In this document: piece by piece, positions 19,952 to 28,999 of the stretch
How positions within the stretch are numbered: position 1 is the stretch's first letter
Layout of the letters: every line of letters begins with the position of its first letter
Assembly (NCBI GenBank): GCA_947460235.1
Contig: CANHGK010000002.1
Span: 124,001-188,000 of the forward strand
Direction of reading: 5' to 3'
From: Paenibacillaceae bacterium
GTDB taxonomy: Bacteria > Bacillota > Bacilli > Paenibacillales > CANHGK01
Length of the DNA stretch: 64,000 nt
Notes under the pieces: generated by a model
What the model was told of the DNA's origin: nothing
Database searches by the model: none
The model's input: only the letters and a program-made list of their open reading frames with translations
Made by a program: the position numbers and the translations under genes

Positions 19952-20239
19952 ATGCATGAATATATAAAAGAACGCACGATTCAAATCGGTCAACGTCTGT
20001 TAGACACAAAACATACAGTCAGAATGATCGCAAAAACATTTGGTGTTTCGAAAAGTACAGTACATAAAGATTTAACGGAACGCTTGCCCGAAATTAACCC
20101 TGCATTGGCGCTGGAGGTAAAACTGATCTTGGAATATCATAAAGCAATTCGACATTTGCGAGGCGGGGAAGCCACCAGAATTAAGTACATTAAACCCGAA
20201 GATGGTATTGATGTTGAAACCCCCCTTGAAATCGAATAA
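19952..20239 (+). CDS. spoIIID: Sporulation transcriptional regulator SpoIIID
   Basis: 95 residues. SpoIIID is a small mother-cell DNA-binding protein that activates and represses many sigma-E genes. The helix-turn-helix TVRMIAKTFGVSKSTVHKDLTERL (about residues 23-46) and the basic C-terminal tail starting HLRGGEATRIKY match the family. The ATG at 19952 follows TTAGGAGGAACAGTAG. The order spoIIQ-spoIIID-mbl is conserved in Bacillales. Confidence 0.95.
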   Translation: MHEYIKERTIQIGQRLLDTKHTVRMIAKTFGVSKSTVHKDLTERLPEINPALALEVKLILEYHKAIRHLRGGEATRIKYIKPEDGIDVETPLEIE

Positions 20240-20302
20240 GCTATTAGAGGCGGAGTCGGCGGCGAACTTCATTTTTTTTGTGCTTTAAAGCCGATCGTTC
20301 CG

Positions 20303-20320
20303 TATCGTCGGATGACGATA
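20303..20320 (+). other. Short hairpin directly before the mbl ribosome binding site
   Basis: TATCGTC pairs perfectly with GACGATA around the loop GGAT, ending 4 bp before the AAGGAGG of mbl. It could influence initiation or be a DNA-binding site, or be coincidence. Confidence 0.3.
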
Positions 20321-20338
20321 TGACAAGGAGGATTACCG

Positions 20339-21352
20339 ATGTGGAATAATGAAATCGGAATAGATTTGGGTACGGCGAATGTCATGATTCATGTGAAAGG
20401 AAAAGGCATTGTGTTGGACGAGCCTTCTGTAGTAGCAATTGAGACGGAAACACGGCGCGTACTTGCTGTTGGGACACAAGCTAGAGATATGGTTGGTCGT
20501 ACGCCGGGTAATGTTGTTGCGATTAGACCCTTGAAAGATGGCGTAATTGCAGATTTTGAAATAACGGAAGCAATGCTACGCGCGTTTATTATGAAAATCA
20601 ATGCGAAAACTTGGTTTAGTAAACCAAGGATTTTAATTTGCGCACCAACGAATATTACTTCTGTTGAGAAAAAATCGATTCGCGAAGCGGCGATTCGCGC
20701 CGGCGCAAAAGATGTAATTTTAGAATATGAACCTAAGGCAGCTGCCATTGGAGCAGGCCTCAAAATCGACCAGCCATTTGGAACAATGGTCATTGATATT
20801 GGCGGCGGAACGACAGATATCGCTGTTTTATCTTTATCTGATATTGTTATTGCGAATTCTCTAAAGGTTGCGGGGGATAAAGTCGATATATCAATTATGA
20901 AGTACTTTCGTAACAAATATCGCTTGCTAATTGGTGAGCGTACCGCAGAACAAGTGAAGGTTGAGGTCGGTTCGGTTCATCCGAATGGTCGTGTTGCGGA
21001 GATGGAAATTCGCGGCCGAGATTTGGTTTCCGGATTGCCGGTATCCCAAATTGTTACGTCGGAAGAAATTCGCGAATCAATTATGGAATGTGCTTTGCAA
21101 ATCGTTAGTTCAGCGAAACAAGTGCTTGAACGCACACCGCCAGAACTCGCAGCTGACATTATCGATCGCGGAATTGTAATGACCGGTGGAGGCGCGTTGC
21201 TTCATGGCATGGACGAGTTATTGACGAAAGAATTACTCGTGCCAGTTTACCGAGCAGAAGATCCAATGGGTTGTGTGGTCCGGGGAACTGGGATGTTATT
21301 AGATAAACTCGATAAACATTCACGCAAATGGTATATGAAAGCATCTCAATAA
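20339..21352 (+). CDS. mbl: MreB-like actin Mbl
   Basis: 337 residues of the MreB actin family. Nucleotide-site motifs: EIGIDLGTANVMIHVKGKGIV (phosphate 1), DIGGGTTDIAVLSL (phosphate 2) and GIVMTGGGALLHGMDELL (adenosine). These cytoskeletal filaments under the membrane guide cylindrical wall synthesis. The assignment to Mbl among MreB paralogues rests on its place between spoIIID and flhO/flhP, the Bacillus order. Start context: AAGGAGGATTACCG then ATG. Confidence 0.93.
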   Translation: MWNNEIGIDLGTANVMIHVKGKGIVLDEPSVVAIETETRRVLAVGTQARDMVGRTPGNVVAIRPLKDGVIADFEITEAMLRAFIMKINAKTWFSKPRILICAPTNITSVEKKSIREAAIRAGAKDVILEYEPKAAAIGAGLKIDQPFGTMVIDIGGGTTDIAVLSLSDIVIANSLKVAGDKVDISIMKYFRNKYRLLIGERTAEQVKVEVGSVHPNGRVAEMEIRGRDLVSGLPVSQIVTSEEIRESIMECALQIVSSAKQVLERTPPELAADIIDRGIVMTGGGALLHGMDELLTKELLVPVYRAEDPMGCVVRGTGMLLDKLDKHSRKWYMKASQ

Positions 21353-21381
21353 TACAAATTTAATGAAGAGGTGATGAACGG

Positions 21382-22272
21382 ATGATCCGCGGACTGTATA
21401 CGGCAACATCAGGAATGATTGCATTACAAAGGAAACAAGAGTCAATTTCCAACAATATCGCAAACATGAATACGGCAGGATACAAACAAGCGGATACAGA
21501 ATTCCGTTCATTCCCCAAAATGATGGTAGAACTCGCGCGCGATAGCGAATTTAAATATAACGCAACCAAACCAATTTTAGGTGTATTTAGTACTGGTGTA
21601 TTGGCTGAAGAGAATGTGATGCGTTTTAATCAAGGGGATTTACAAGAAACGAATAACCCGTTTGATTTTGCTCTGGTTGACCGGATGGAAGTGGATGGTG
21701 CAACGATTGGAGAAAACGGAATTACACGTGATTCACAAGGAACAATTGTACATCGTCCCAAAGCATTTTTTACAGTGATGGACTCAAGTGGTCAAATTCG
21801 ATATACCCGTGCAAGTAAGTTTATGTTTAACGATAGTGGTGAGTTGGTAACGCCTGAAGGCGACCGGTTGATGGGTACAGATGGACAGCCGATTGTTGTA
21901 GCTGATCAAAGTAAAATTAATGTTACGAAAAATGGTCAAATCCTTCAATCAGAAACAGGCTATCCGATTTTGAATGCGGGCAATCAACCAATTGCAGGAT
22001 TTTTAATCAGTAAAATCGCAAATCCAGATAAATTGATTCCCATCGGAAATAATAAATTCCGATTTGATGGAGACCCAACGACAGTGCCGGGTGTAGAGAT
22101 GTCGGATTCCGTAGAAATTCATCAGGGTTTTATCGAGCGGTCCAATGTTGATGGCACAAAAGCAATGGTAGATATGATTACTGTATCGCGGGCATATGAA
22201 GCGAATCAAAAAATGATCCAAACGATCGATAAAAACATGGAAAAAACCGTGAACGATGTGGGTAGAGTTTAA
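21382..22272 (+). CDS. flhO: Flagellar rod/hook-basal body protein (FlhO/FlgF-type)
   Basis: 296 residues. The N-terminal MIRGLYTATSGMIALQRKQESISNNIANMNTAGYKQ is the flagellar rod/hook signature, and the C-terminal coiled coil (SRAYEANQKMIQTIDKNMEKTVN) pairs with it in the assembled axial structure. No signal peptide is seen, as expected for a substrate of the flagellar type III secretion system. The pair flhO-flhP behind mbl is the B. subtilis arrangement. Confidence 0.92.
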   Translation: MIRGLYTATSGMIALQRKQESISNNIANMNTAGYKQADTEFRSFPKMMVELARDSEFKYNATKPILGVFSTGVLAEENVMRFNQGDLQETNNPFDFALVDRMEVDGATIGENGITRDSQGTIVHRPKAFFTVMDSSGQIRYTRASKFMFNDSGELVTPEGDRLMGTDGQPIVVADQSKINVTKNGQILQSETGYPILNAGNQPIAGFLISKIANPDKLIPIGNNKFRFDGDPTTVPGVEMSDSVEIHQGFIERSNVDGTKAMVDMITVSRAYEANQKMIQTIDKNMEKTVNDVGRV

Positions 22273-22296
22273 TTAGCGGAAATGGAGTGACAATAT

Positions 22297-23139
22297 ATGA
22301 TGCGATTAATGAATAATGCATATAGTGGTTTGTCAGCGGTTCAGGAACGGATCGACACCATTTCCAACCATATTGCGAACTTAAATACACCAGGTTTTAA
22401 ACGAAAAGACGCAACATTCGAAGATGTGTTAACTCAAACAATGAAACAACCGTCGAAATTTCAAAAAGATGGACGGTTAACACCGAATGGCTTAACGGTT
22501 GGAAATGGAACCCGTTTAGGTCGTGACATTTTGCAATTTACTCAGGGGAATTTGGACCAAACGGGAAATACATACGATTTGGCGATTGAAGGCGATGCTA
22601 TGTTCGAAATTGCAACGAGCCGACGCTTTCCAGACGGAACAATTGATACGCAAACAAAATATACACGTGATGGTGCATTTCGTTTGACGACGCAACCGGG
22701 AGATCAAGAAAATCAATATTTAGTCTCTCAAGAGGGTTATTTTGTTCGTGACTTAACAGATAATCCTGTCAAATTACCCAAAGGTCAAACGATTAGTTTC
22801 AGTTCGGAAGGTAAAATTTACGCGAACAATGGCAAAGAAACAACGGAAGTTGGCCAGTTGAAAATTGTCCGTGTCTTGCGTCCGCAAGCGTTGCAACCAG
22901 TCGGCGGAAATATGTATCAATTGGATCCGCAAAGCGCACAAGCCGTTTCGACGTTTCAAGGGAATACACCAGGAACGAATCAAATTGCGATTCATCAAGG
23001 TGCGTTAGAATTATCAAACGTTGATCTCACGCAAGAAATGACGGAATTGATTCTTATGCAACGTGCGTTTCAATTGAACTCACGTGCAATGTCAACAGCA
23101 GATCAAATGATGAATTCCGCGAATAACTTGCGCGGATAA
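22297..23139 (+). CDS. flhP: Flagellar rod/hook-basal body protein (FlhP/FlgG-type)
   Basis: 280 residues, paralogous to the preceding gene. It starts with LMNNAYSGLSAVQERIDTISNHIANLNTPGFKR and ends with the QRAFQLNSRAMSTADQMMNSANNL coiled coil; the FlgG-like middle contains KYTRDGAFRL and IHQGALELSNVDLTQEM. It is probably a distal rod component exported through the flagellar apparatus. It begins 24 bp after flhO. Confidence 0.92.
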   Translation: MMRLMNNAYSGLSAVQERIDTISNHIANLNTPGFKRKDATFEDVLTQTMKQPSKFQKDGRLTPNGLTVGNGTRLGRDILQFTQGNLDQTGNTYDLAIEGDAMFEIATSRRFPDGTIDTQTKYTRDGAFRLTTQPGDQENQYLVSQEGYFVRDLTDNPVKLPKGQTISFSSEGKIYANNGKETTEVGQLKIVRVLRPQALQPVGGNMYQLDPQSAQAVSTFQGNTPGTNQIAIHQGALELSNVDLTQEMTELILMQRAFQLNSRAMSTADQMMNSANNLRG

Positions 23140-23147
23140 GGAAAGGA

Positions 23148-23339
23148 TTGAAGAAGGTGCGCATTTCTTGGCGGCCTGTTGCCCGTTATTTAGCGTGGGT
23201 AATTGGATTTCCGATTATTTTGTATGGATTGTTCCGATTAGGAGTTGGAATCGGATATTCAGTTCTAGGCAAACAATCATTTGCAGCAGGATTAACAACC
23301 GAACCGATCACGCATATTTGGAATTTAATTTTTGGATAA
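23148..23339 (+). CDS. Small single-pass membrane protein, EpuA-like
   Basis: 63 residues: a basic N-terminus, one membrane helix (about residues 14-36), then the pattern GYSVLG...P.THIWNLIFG. This resembles the EpuA family (often mislabelled RNA polymerase subunit beta), whose function is unclear. The start is TTG at 23148 behind TAAGGAAAGG; a GTG at 23157 is an alternative. It is last in the mbl-flhO-flhP group and is followed by a terminator. Confidence 0.6.
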   Translation: MKKVRISWRPVARYLAWVIGFPIILYGLFRLGVGIGYSVLGKQSFAAGLTTEPITHIWNLIFG

Positions 23340-23353
23340 TCATTGGACAAAAT

Positions 23354-23398
23354 AAAAGCACCCGATTCTCTGGTTCCGCAGAGTTTCTGGTGCTTTTT
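23354..23398. terminator. Bidirectional terminator between the flhP group and the convergent minus-strand gene
   Basis: AAAAGCACC pairs with GGTGCTTTT at the base, with an inner CTCTG/CAGAG stem. T-tracts lie on the downstream side of both strands, so it can serve the + genes on the left and the minus gene at 23413-23913. Confidence 0.85.
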
Positions 23399-23412
23399 CG
23401 AAATATATTGGG

Positions 23413-23913
23413 TTATGCGTTGTCATTTTTAGAAGTCGAATCGGTTATTTCAGGCGTTGTTATTGGTTCAGCAACTACAGATCCATTAGTCGGTGCAGGC
23501 GTGCTATTTTTGTTGAACCAACGTTTATACACGAAATATCCCACAATCGCGATTGCTTGAATAAGTAACGTTAAAAGAATTCCAATGACGATACCGAACC
23601 CACCAAAATTTCGTTCGTTTTCGCCAAACCCTCGCATGCCTGGACCGCCAAACGAATGTTCTCCACGACCGTGGAAGTTGTGTGGTCCATTACCGTGCAT
23701 TTTCATTTGACCATGCATCCCGCCATTGCGCATCATCCCACGCATGCCGTCACCGTTCCAATTGTCCATTGCTGGTTGTTGCATCAATTGTTGATCTTGA
23801 GAAAGTGGTTGCTGCATTGGACTATTTTCATTCGCATAACACGAAAATCCAATAGATCCGAGTGCAATTATTGAAATAATAAGCAGTGATAAAAATTTGT
23901 GTTTGAGATTCAT
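23413..23913 (-). CDS. Met/His/Gly/Asn-rich secreted or membrane protein, unknown function
   Basis: 166 residues; not recognised as a named family. A signal-like hydrophobic N-terminus with a Cys near the expected cleavage site (GSIGFSCYAN, residue 25) could be a lipoprotein or ordinary signal. Residues 45-105 are rich in Met, His, Gly, Asn and Arg (MRGMMRNGGMHGQMKMHGNG), then a membrane helix (about 106-129) and a polar Thr/Ser/Asn tail follow. A methionine/histidine-rich extracytoplasmic stretch suggests metal binding, but that is inference. It is the only convincing minus-strand gene here. AAAGGAGTGAACGA precedes the ATG, and an inverted repeat TTAAC-N6-GTTAA (23944-23959) lies upstream as a possible operator. 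Confidence 0.8.
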   Translation of the reverse strand: MNLKHKFLSLLIISIIALGSIGFSCYANENSPMQQPLSQDQQLMQQPAMDNWNGDGMRGMMRNGGMHGQMKMHGNGPHNFHGRGEHSFGGPGMRGFGENERNFGGFGIVIGILLTLLIQAIAIVGYFVYKRWFNKNSTPAPTNGSVVAEPITTPEITDSTSKNDNA

Positions 23914-24087
23914 GTTCGTTCACTCCTTTAATAAAAATCATATTTAACCTACAAGTTAAGTATAATAGTTGAATATGTAATCAAAAAGAAAATAAAACAC
24001 ACACTTATCCCACAATTCTTACTGTTTTAATTTCAGGAATCGAAAGGTATAATATTGTAGGATGTTGACCGGAAGGAGCAGTGAGGC

Positions 24088-24600
24088 ATGAATGTACCGA
24101 ACGCAATCTCGTTGTTCCGATTACTGTTGGTTCCGGTGATATTCGTTGTCGTATATTTTCATTATAACATGAGTGCTCTACTTGTCCTTGGAATTGCTGC
24201 ACTAAGCGACTGGTTGGACGGATATTTGGCACGTCGCTTGGACCAGATGACAGTGACTGGACAACTGCTGGATCCGTTGGTAGATAAGTTATTTATGTTG
24301 TCAGTAATTGTTGCAATGTGGATGGCTAATCTGATGCCATTATCGGCAATGGCGTTATTAATATTTCGAGATGTCTGCATGATTCTAATTGGTTTGAACT
24401 ATTATGTTCATGGCAAAAGGAATGCCCCTGCCAATTGGATGGGCAAAGTGACAACAACGCTATATTACGCAGCAGTTACTTCGTTGCTTTTGCAGGATGT
24501 AATTCCGTACACGCAGTTTTTTCTGTGGGGAGTCATTGCTTTTTCTGGAGGAACCGCAGTGTTGTACTGGTTTCAAGCAGAAAGATTAAATCGCGAATAA
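24088..24600 (+). CDS. CDP-alcohol phosphatidyltransferase family protein (PgsA-like)
   Basis: 170 residues with about five membrane helices. The catalytic motif D-x2-DG-x2-AR-x8-G-x3-D-x3-D is complete in SDWLDGYLARR...GQLLDPLVDK (about residues 46-72). Such enzymes transfer a phosphatidyl group from CDP-diacylglycerol to an alcohol, for example glycerol 3-phosphate (PgsA) or phosphatidylglycerol. The acceptor cannot be fixed from sequence; it may be a second copy beside a housekeeping pgsA elsewhere. A TATAAT at 24048-24053 may be its -10 element, without a clear -35. Confidence 0.85.
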   Translation: MNVPNAISLFRLLLVPVIFVVVYFHYNMSALLVLGIAALSDWLDGYLARRLDQMTVTGQLLDPLVDKLFMLSVIVAMWMANLMPLSAMALLIFRDVCMILIGLNYYVHGKRNAPANWMGKVTTTLYYAAVTSLLLQDVIPYTQFFLWGVIAFSGGTAVLYWFQAERLNRE

Positions 24601-24609
24601 AATTAACAC

Positions 24610-24647
24610 AAAAAAAGAGCACTACACCCGAATGTCGGGATGTGCTC
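24610..24647 (-). terminator. Terminator-like hairpin oriented to the minus strand
   Basis: GAGCAC (24617-24622) pairs with GTGCTC (24642-24647), with an inner CCCGA/TCGGG stem and ATG loop. The run of seven A at 24610-24616 makes a T-tract only on the minus strand; the + side has none. No minus-strand gene is visible to its right. It may be a poor + terminator for the gene ending at 24600, or the end of an unrecognised minus-strand transcript. Confidence 0.5.
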
Positions 24648-24748
24648 ACTCTATGTCAACCGCTGTTGCTGCAGCAGTAGCGGGGCATCATCAGTTTGTT
24701 CACTTTTTTAATAAACTATACAATACATAATGCCAGGAGGAAATTATT

Positions 24749-25183
24749 GTGTTCGACATTCAAAAGATTATGGAAATTATCCCGCATCGCCCGCCATTTT
24801 TGCTGGTGGACCGTATTTTGGAATGTGAGCCCGGTGTTAAAGCTTCGGGAATCAAGAATGTAACAATTAACGAGCCGTTTTTCGCTGGACATTTTCCAGG
24901 TGAGCCAATAATGCCAGGCGTATTGATCGTTGAGGCGTTGGCACAAGTTGGAGCCGTTTCGATGTTGAATGCACCTTCGAACGCAGGAAAGTTAGCTTTG
25001 TTTGCTGGAATCAACGATTTCCGCTTCCGTGGCCGCGTGGTTCCTGGCGATACATTACATCTAGAAGTCATCATTACACGTTCAAAAGGATCCATTGGTA
25101 AAGGACAAGCAACTGCAAAAGTTGATGGGAATGTCGTTGCTGAAGGTGAACTGATATTTGCGATTGTTGAACGAACAAGTTAA
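24749..25183 (+). CDS. fabZ: 3-hydroxyacyl-[acyl-carrier-protein] dehydratase FabZ
   Basis: 144 residues with the hot-dog fold. FabZ removes water from 3-hydroxyacyl-ACP in the fatty acid elongation cycle in the cytoplasm. The active-site His48 lies in [21 protein letters not shown], with the partner Glu62 in the same stretch. It starts with [23 protein letters not shown], typical of FabZ. The start is GTG at 24749 behind CCAGGAGGAAA. No FapR-type operator was seen upstream. Confidence 0.95.
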   Translation: MFDIQKIMEIIPHRPPFLLVDRILECEPGVKASGIKNVTINEPFFAGHFPGEPIMPGVLIVEALAQVGAVSMLNAPSNAGKLALFAGINDFRFRGRVVPGDTLHLEVIITRSKGSIGKGQATAKVDGNVVAEGELIFAIVERTS

Positions 25184-25215
25184 GATTTTAACAGTAACTT
25201 AAGGGAGTGAAATAC

Positions 25216-26907
25216 ATGTCTGACGTGATCCAAGCGTATGAGCGCTGGTTAAATGATCCGATTGTTGACGATACGACTAAAGCTGAATTGCGCGCGATCT
25301 CAGAACAACCAAAAGAAATCGAGGACCGTTTTTTTCGTGAATTGGAGTTCGGTACTGGCGGAATGCGTGGCGTCATGGGGGCGGGAACGAATCGTTTGAA
25401 TAAATATACGATTGGACGCGCAACACAGGGGTTGGCAAATTATGTGCTCGCATCCTCTAAAGGACAAGCATCGGTAGTCATCGCACACGATTCACGCAAT
25501 AATTCTCCGGAATTCGCGCTTGAAGCGGCGCTTGTATTGGCTGGTAACGGCATTACGGCATATGTGTTTGAAGGATTACGTCCTACACCAGAATTGTCTT
25601 TTGCTGTTCGACATTTGAACGCTGATTCAGGAATTGTCATTACGGCAAGTCATAATCCGCCCGAATATAACGGCTATAAAGTTTATGGTAATGATGGATG
25701 TCAGTACGTTCCGGAATTCGCAGAGCAAATTATTGCAGAAATTTCGGGTGTTACGTCATTTGATCAAGTACAAAAGCTAACGCAAGTTGAAGCGGAAGCA
25801 AGCGGCAAACTCGTTTGGATCGGTAGTGACGTTGATCAGGCGTATGTGAATGCAGTAACTGCACAAAGTTTAAATTCAGAGTTAATCAAATCGATGGCGA
25901 ATCCGCTTAAAATTGTATTTACACCCTTGCACGGAACAGGCAATTTACCTGTACGCGCATGTTTGGCGGATATTGGTTTTGAGAATGTAGAAATCGTTGC
26001 AGAGCAAGAAGCACCAAATGGTAACTTCCCAACCGTGAAATCACCGAATCCAGAAGAACGCGAAGCGTTTACACTGGCAATTGCGCAAGCGAAAACATCG
26101 GATGCTGATTTGATTATCGGAACTGACCCAGATGCAGACCGCATCGGTGCAGTTGTTAAAGATCAATCGGGCGAATACGTCGTATTGACAGGGAATCAAA
26201 CGGGTGCGATTTTAATTGAATATTTACTTAGCCAATATCAACAACGGGGTCAATTGCCTGCGAACGGTGTTGTGATCAAAACGATCGTTACCAGCGAAAT
26301 GGGGGCGATTGTTGCCCAACATTATGGGTGCGAAGTGATGAGTACGTTAACTGGCTTCAAATACATTGGTGAAAAAATTCGCCAATTCGAACAAACAGGT
26401 TCGCATACCTACTTGTTCGGTTACGAAGAAAGTTATGGCTACCTAGCTGGCACCTATGCTCGTGATAAAGATGCGGTTGCAGCAGCCATGCTAATCGCAG
26501 AAGCGGCGGCTTTTTACAAAGCACAAAATCGCACGTTATATGATGTGCTTGTAAGTTTATATGAACAACACGGGTTTTTCTTGGAGCACTTGGAGTCACG
26601 GACGCTAAAAGGTAAAGATGGTTTGGAGCAAATTCGCGCGATTATGAATAACTGGCGTGCAGCGGCACCTTCAGAAATCAATGGAATCGCAATTACGACA
26701 ATGAAAGATTATGCACCTGGAATCGATGGCTTGCCTGCAGAGAATGTATTGAAATTTTTCTTGGCGGACGGTTCATGGTTCTGCCTACGCCCGTCTGGCA
26801 CAGAACCGAAAATTAAAGTTTATTTTGCTGTATGTGGCAATAGTCAAGAAGATGCAAAGTTACGAGTGCAACAATTAACGCAAGCTGTAATGTCCCGAGT
26901 GGATTAA
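25216..26907 (+). CDS. Phosphoglucomutase / phosphomannomutase (alpha-D-phosphohexomutase)
   Basis: 563 residues of the phosphohexomutase superfamily, close in length to B. subtilis PgcA. The phosphoserine is Ser145 in TASHNPPEYNGYK. The metal loop is TDPDADRIG, the sugar loop GYEESYGYL and the phosphate-binding loop RPSGTEPKIK. It interconverts glucose 6-phosphate and glucose 1-phosphate, feeding UDP-glucose for glycolipids and wall polymers. The ATG at 25216 is 8 bp after AAGGGAG; a GTG at 25207 lies within that site. It is followed within 17 bp by the wall-polymer genes. Confidence 0.93.
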   Translation: MSDVIQAYERWLNDPIVDDTTKAELRAISEQPKEIEDRFFRELEFGTGGMRGVMGAGTNRLNKYTIGRATQGLANYVLASSKGQASVVIAHDSRNNSPEFALEAALVLAGNGITAYVFEGLRPTPELSFAVRHLNADSGIVITASHNPPEYNGYKVYGNDGCQYVPEFAEQIIAEISGVTSFDQVQKLTQVEAEASGKLVWIGSDVDQAYVNAVTAQSLNSELIKSMANPLKIVFTPLHGTGNLPVRACLADIGFENVEIVAEQEAPNGNFPTVKSPNPEEREAFTLAIAQAKTSDADLIIGTDPDADRIGAVVKDQSGEYVVLTGNQTGAILIEYLLSQYQQRGQLPANGVVIKTIVTSEMGAIVAQHYGCEVMSTLTGFKYIGEKIRQFEQTGSHTYLFGYEESYGYLAGTYARDKDAVAAAMLIAEAAAFYKAQNRTLYDVLVSLYEQHGFFLEHLESRTLKGKDGLEQIRAIMNNWRAAAPSEINGIAITTMKDYAPGIDGLPAENVLKFFLADGSWFCLRPSGTEPKIKVYFAVCGNSQEDAKLRVQQLTQAVMSRVD

Positions 26908-26923
26908 TTAGGAGATGAGAGAA

Positions 26924-28999
26924 GTGTCGAATGCATTTTCCCCAATTACGGGCAAAGCTGTTTGGATGCGCTGGATCATTGTGATCGGCATCCTTGCGGC
27001 TTTGCCGCTTGCTTTTTTCCGCTGGCAAAGTGAAACTGAAATGAAACATGTCGAGGTCTTGCTGGATTACACGGACATGATCTCACTTTCGTCTAATTCG
27101 TCAAACCCAATGCGCGAAATGATTCAAACGTTATCACAATTAAAAGATAAGAATATTACATCCATTGCAGTAGATGAAATTACAATGGATGACTTACGCG
27201 TACAGCGTCGTATTTTACCATGGACTGCGGATGAACTTGGAATGCTCTCACCTGCCGATTTGGAATCGAATGATACATTTATTGGTTTTGTAGATGACCC
27301 TGATGTTTCGCCGGCAGAGCCACTTCGCAATTGGATAAAAGAACGTCTTACAGCGCAAGGATTGATTGTGAGCGATTGGAACGTTCCAAAAGAACTGCGC
27401 GCTGACAATAAGATCGTTGAACCAGGTTTGCGAATTGCGCGTGGAAATGAAGAACTGAAAGTTACCAATCTTGGTATTGAGCCATTTGCAATTGGCCTTG
27501 TCAATAAAGCACGATTACAGCCGGTTATCAAAATTTCTAATCGTATGAAGCCCTTTAATGAAACCGTATTTGCCAAAGATGCTCAAACATGGTCTGAAGC
27601 AGGCGTGAAACGTGTGATCTTTTTTGGCGAAGAGGCCACCGGCTATGGATATAAAAAAGAAGATAACCATATCGAACGAGTTGCGGAAATTTTCAAGGAA
27701 AACAAACTCGGTCTTGCAGCGATTGAGTTGTTGAAAAAAGACCAACTTGGGTTTGATTCGATTGCGCAGAAATTGAATTACAATGTTGTTCGGTTACATG
27801 CGATTAACGAGAAAGATCCGTTGTTGCTTCAAGCGGATACTGTGGATGCGAGGGATCAATTGGTTGACCGATTGGCACTTGCTGTTAAAGATCGCGGAAT
27901 TCGCATGATTTATTTGAATGCAAAGTGGGCAGTTGATCGTGAACGGATGATTCAGATTAATCCCTTGCCGTTAATATTAAATGTTTTAGCGGGCAGTGAT
28001 GGAGCGGTTGCGCAGTGGAAAGCTCAAGGGTATGACCTTGGTCCTGCAACTGCAATGAAAGACCATACGCCACTTGTCCTTTCTGGTATGAAATTATTTG
28101 TGGCAGTCGCAGCGTTTATGTGGGTGGTCGTTTTGATTCGTTACTATTTACCACTCCGTTTGTTTTGGATCTTGTTGATTGGAATCTCGGGGATGGCTGG
28201 TCTAGGTGTGCTATCAATGGGCTGGTTATGGAAATTACTTGCGCTAGGCGTTGGAATCGCAGCACCGACATGTGGGATTATTTTTGTGTTAAATAAAAAT
28301 TGGATCACCAGCGGGGCAAAATCATTATCACGATGGGCTACGACAAAGTTGACGATTGCGGCGCTAATCGGGGCATCAATGTTTAGTTTGGCGGGAGCAC
28401 TTTTGATTATTGGATTGCTCAATGATATGCCATACTATCTTGTATTGGATCAATATCGCGGTGTTGTCTTGTTGCATAGCATCCCCATCTTGTTAACGGC
28501 AATTTATGCGATGTTCTATTGGAATGCAACAAGTTGGCACGATGTGGTTGATCGCATGAAGTCGTTTTTGTCTACACCAATTAAAATTTTCGGATTAATC
28601 ATATTTGTCATTGGAGCCGCAGGTTTCGCGTATTATTTAACACGCACAGGAAATGAAGGAGCGGTTTCTCCGATCGAGCGCATGTATCGAGCGTACTTGG
28701 AATCATTCTTTGGAGTCAGACCACGTACGAAAGAGTTTTTAATTGCACATCCAATGTTTATTTTGGCGGCATTTGCTTGGCGCGTGCCACGATATCGCTT
28801 GGCAGCGGTTGTGTTTGGAGCATTAGGTCAACTATCAATTGTCGATACATTTGCACATTTGCATACTCCAATTTGGGTTTCATTAACCCGGGTATGTCTC
28901 GGATTGGCCATCGGTTTGGTTATTTCGATCGGTTTTATCTTAGCGTGGGAATTGCTTAAGGGGAGTTGGAATAGATGGGCAGGTCGCTTGCTGTCGTAA
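26924..28999 (+). CDS. DUF5693 family polytopic membrane protein, next to csaB
   Basis: 691 residues. One N-terminal membrane helix (about 17-34) is followed by an extracytoplasmic domain of about 350 residues and then 8-9 membrane helices to the C-terminus. It resembles the DUF5693 family of Paenibacillaceae, whose function is unknown. It overlaps csaB by 25 bp, so the two are translated together. In Bacillus anthracis csaB is paired with the membrane protein CsaA; a comparable role in exporting or modifying the wall polymer is plausible, but no homology is claimed. The GTG at 26924 is 9 bp after GGAG; an ATG at 26915 directly abuts that site. Confidence 0.75.
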   Translation: MSNAFSPITGKAVWMRWIIVIGILAALPLAFFRWQSETEMKHVEVLLDYTDMISLSSNSSNPMREMIQTLSQLKDKNITSIAVDEITMDDLRVQRRILPWTADELGMLSPADLESNDTFIGFVDDPDVSPAEPLRNWIKERLTAQGLIVSDWNVPKELRADNKIVEPGLRIARGNEELKVTNLGIEPFAIGLVNKARLQPVIKISNRMKPFNETVFAKDAQTWSEAGVKRVIFFGEEATGYGYKKEDNHIERVAEIFKENKLGLAAIELLKKDQLGFDSIAQKLNYNVVRLHAINEKDPLLLQADTVDARDQLVDRLALAVKDRGIRMIYLNAKWAVDRERMIQINPLPLILNVLAGSDGAVAQWKAQGYDLGPATAMKDHTPLVLSGMKLFVAVAAFMWVVVLIRYYLPLRLFWILLIGISGMAGLGVLSMGWLWKLLALGVGIAAPTCGIIFVLNKNWITSGAKSLSRWATTKLTIAALIGASMFSLAGALLIIGLLNDMPYYLVLDQYRGVVLLHSIPILLTAIYAMFYWNATSWHDVVDRMKSFLSTPIKIFGLIIFVIGAAGFAYYLTRTGNEGAVSPIERMYRAYLESFFGVRPRTKEFLIAHPMFILAAFAWRVPRYRLAAVVFGALGQLSIVDTFAHLHTPIWVSLTRVCLGLAIGLVISIGFILAWELLKGSWNRWAGRLLS

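Noticed and set aside
20240-20302. Terminator after spoIIID
   Set aside because: There is a run of eight T at about 20272-20279, but the preceding GGCGGAGTCGGCGGCG stretch has no pairing partner to form a stem.
23168-23560. 130-codon + ORF overlapping the EpuA-like gene
   Set aside because: It crosses the bidirectional terminator and the antisense of the minus-strand gene, with no ribosome site.
24648-24748. FapR operator before fabZ
   Set aside because: No sequence resembling the 17 bp FapR inverted repeat was found in the interval.
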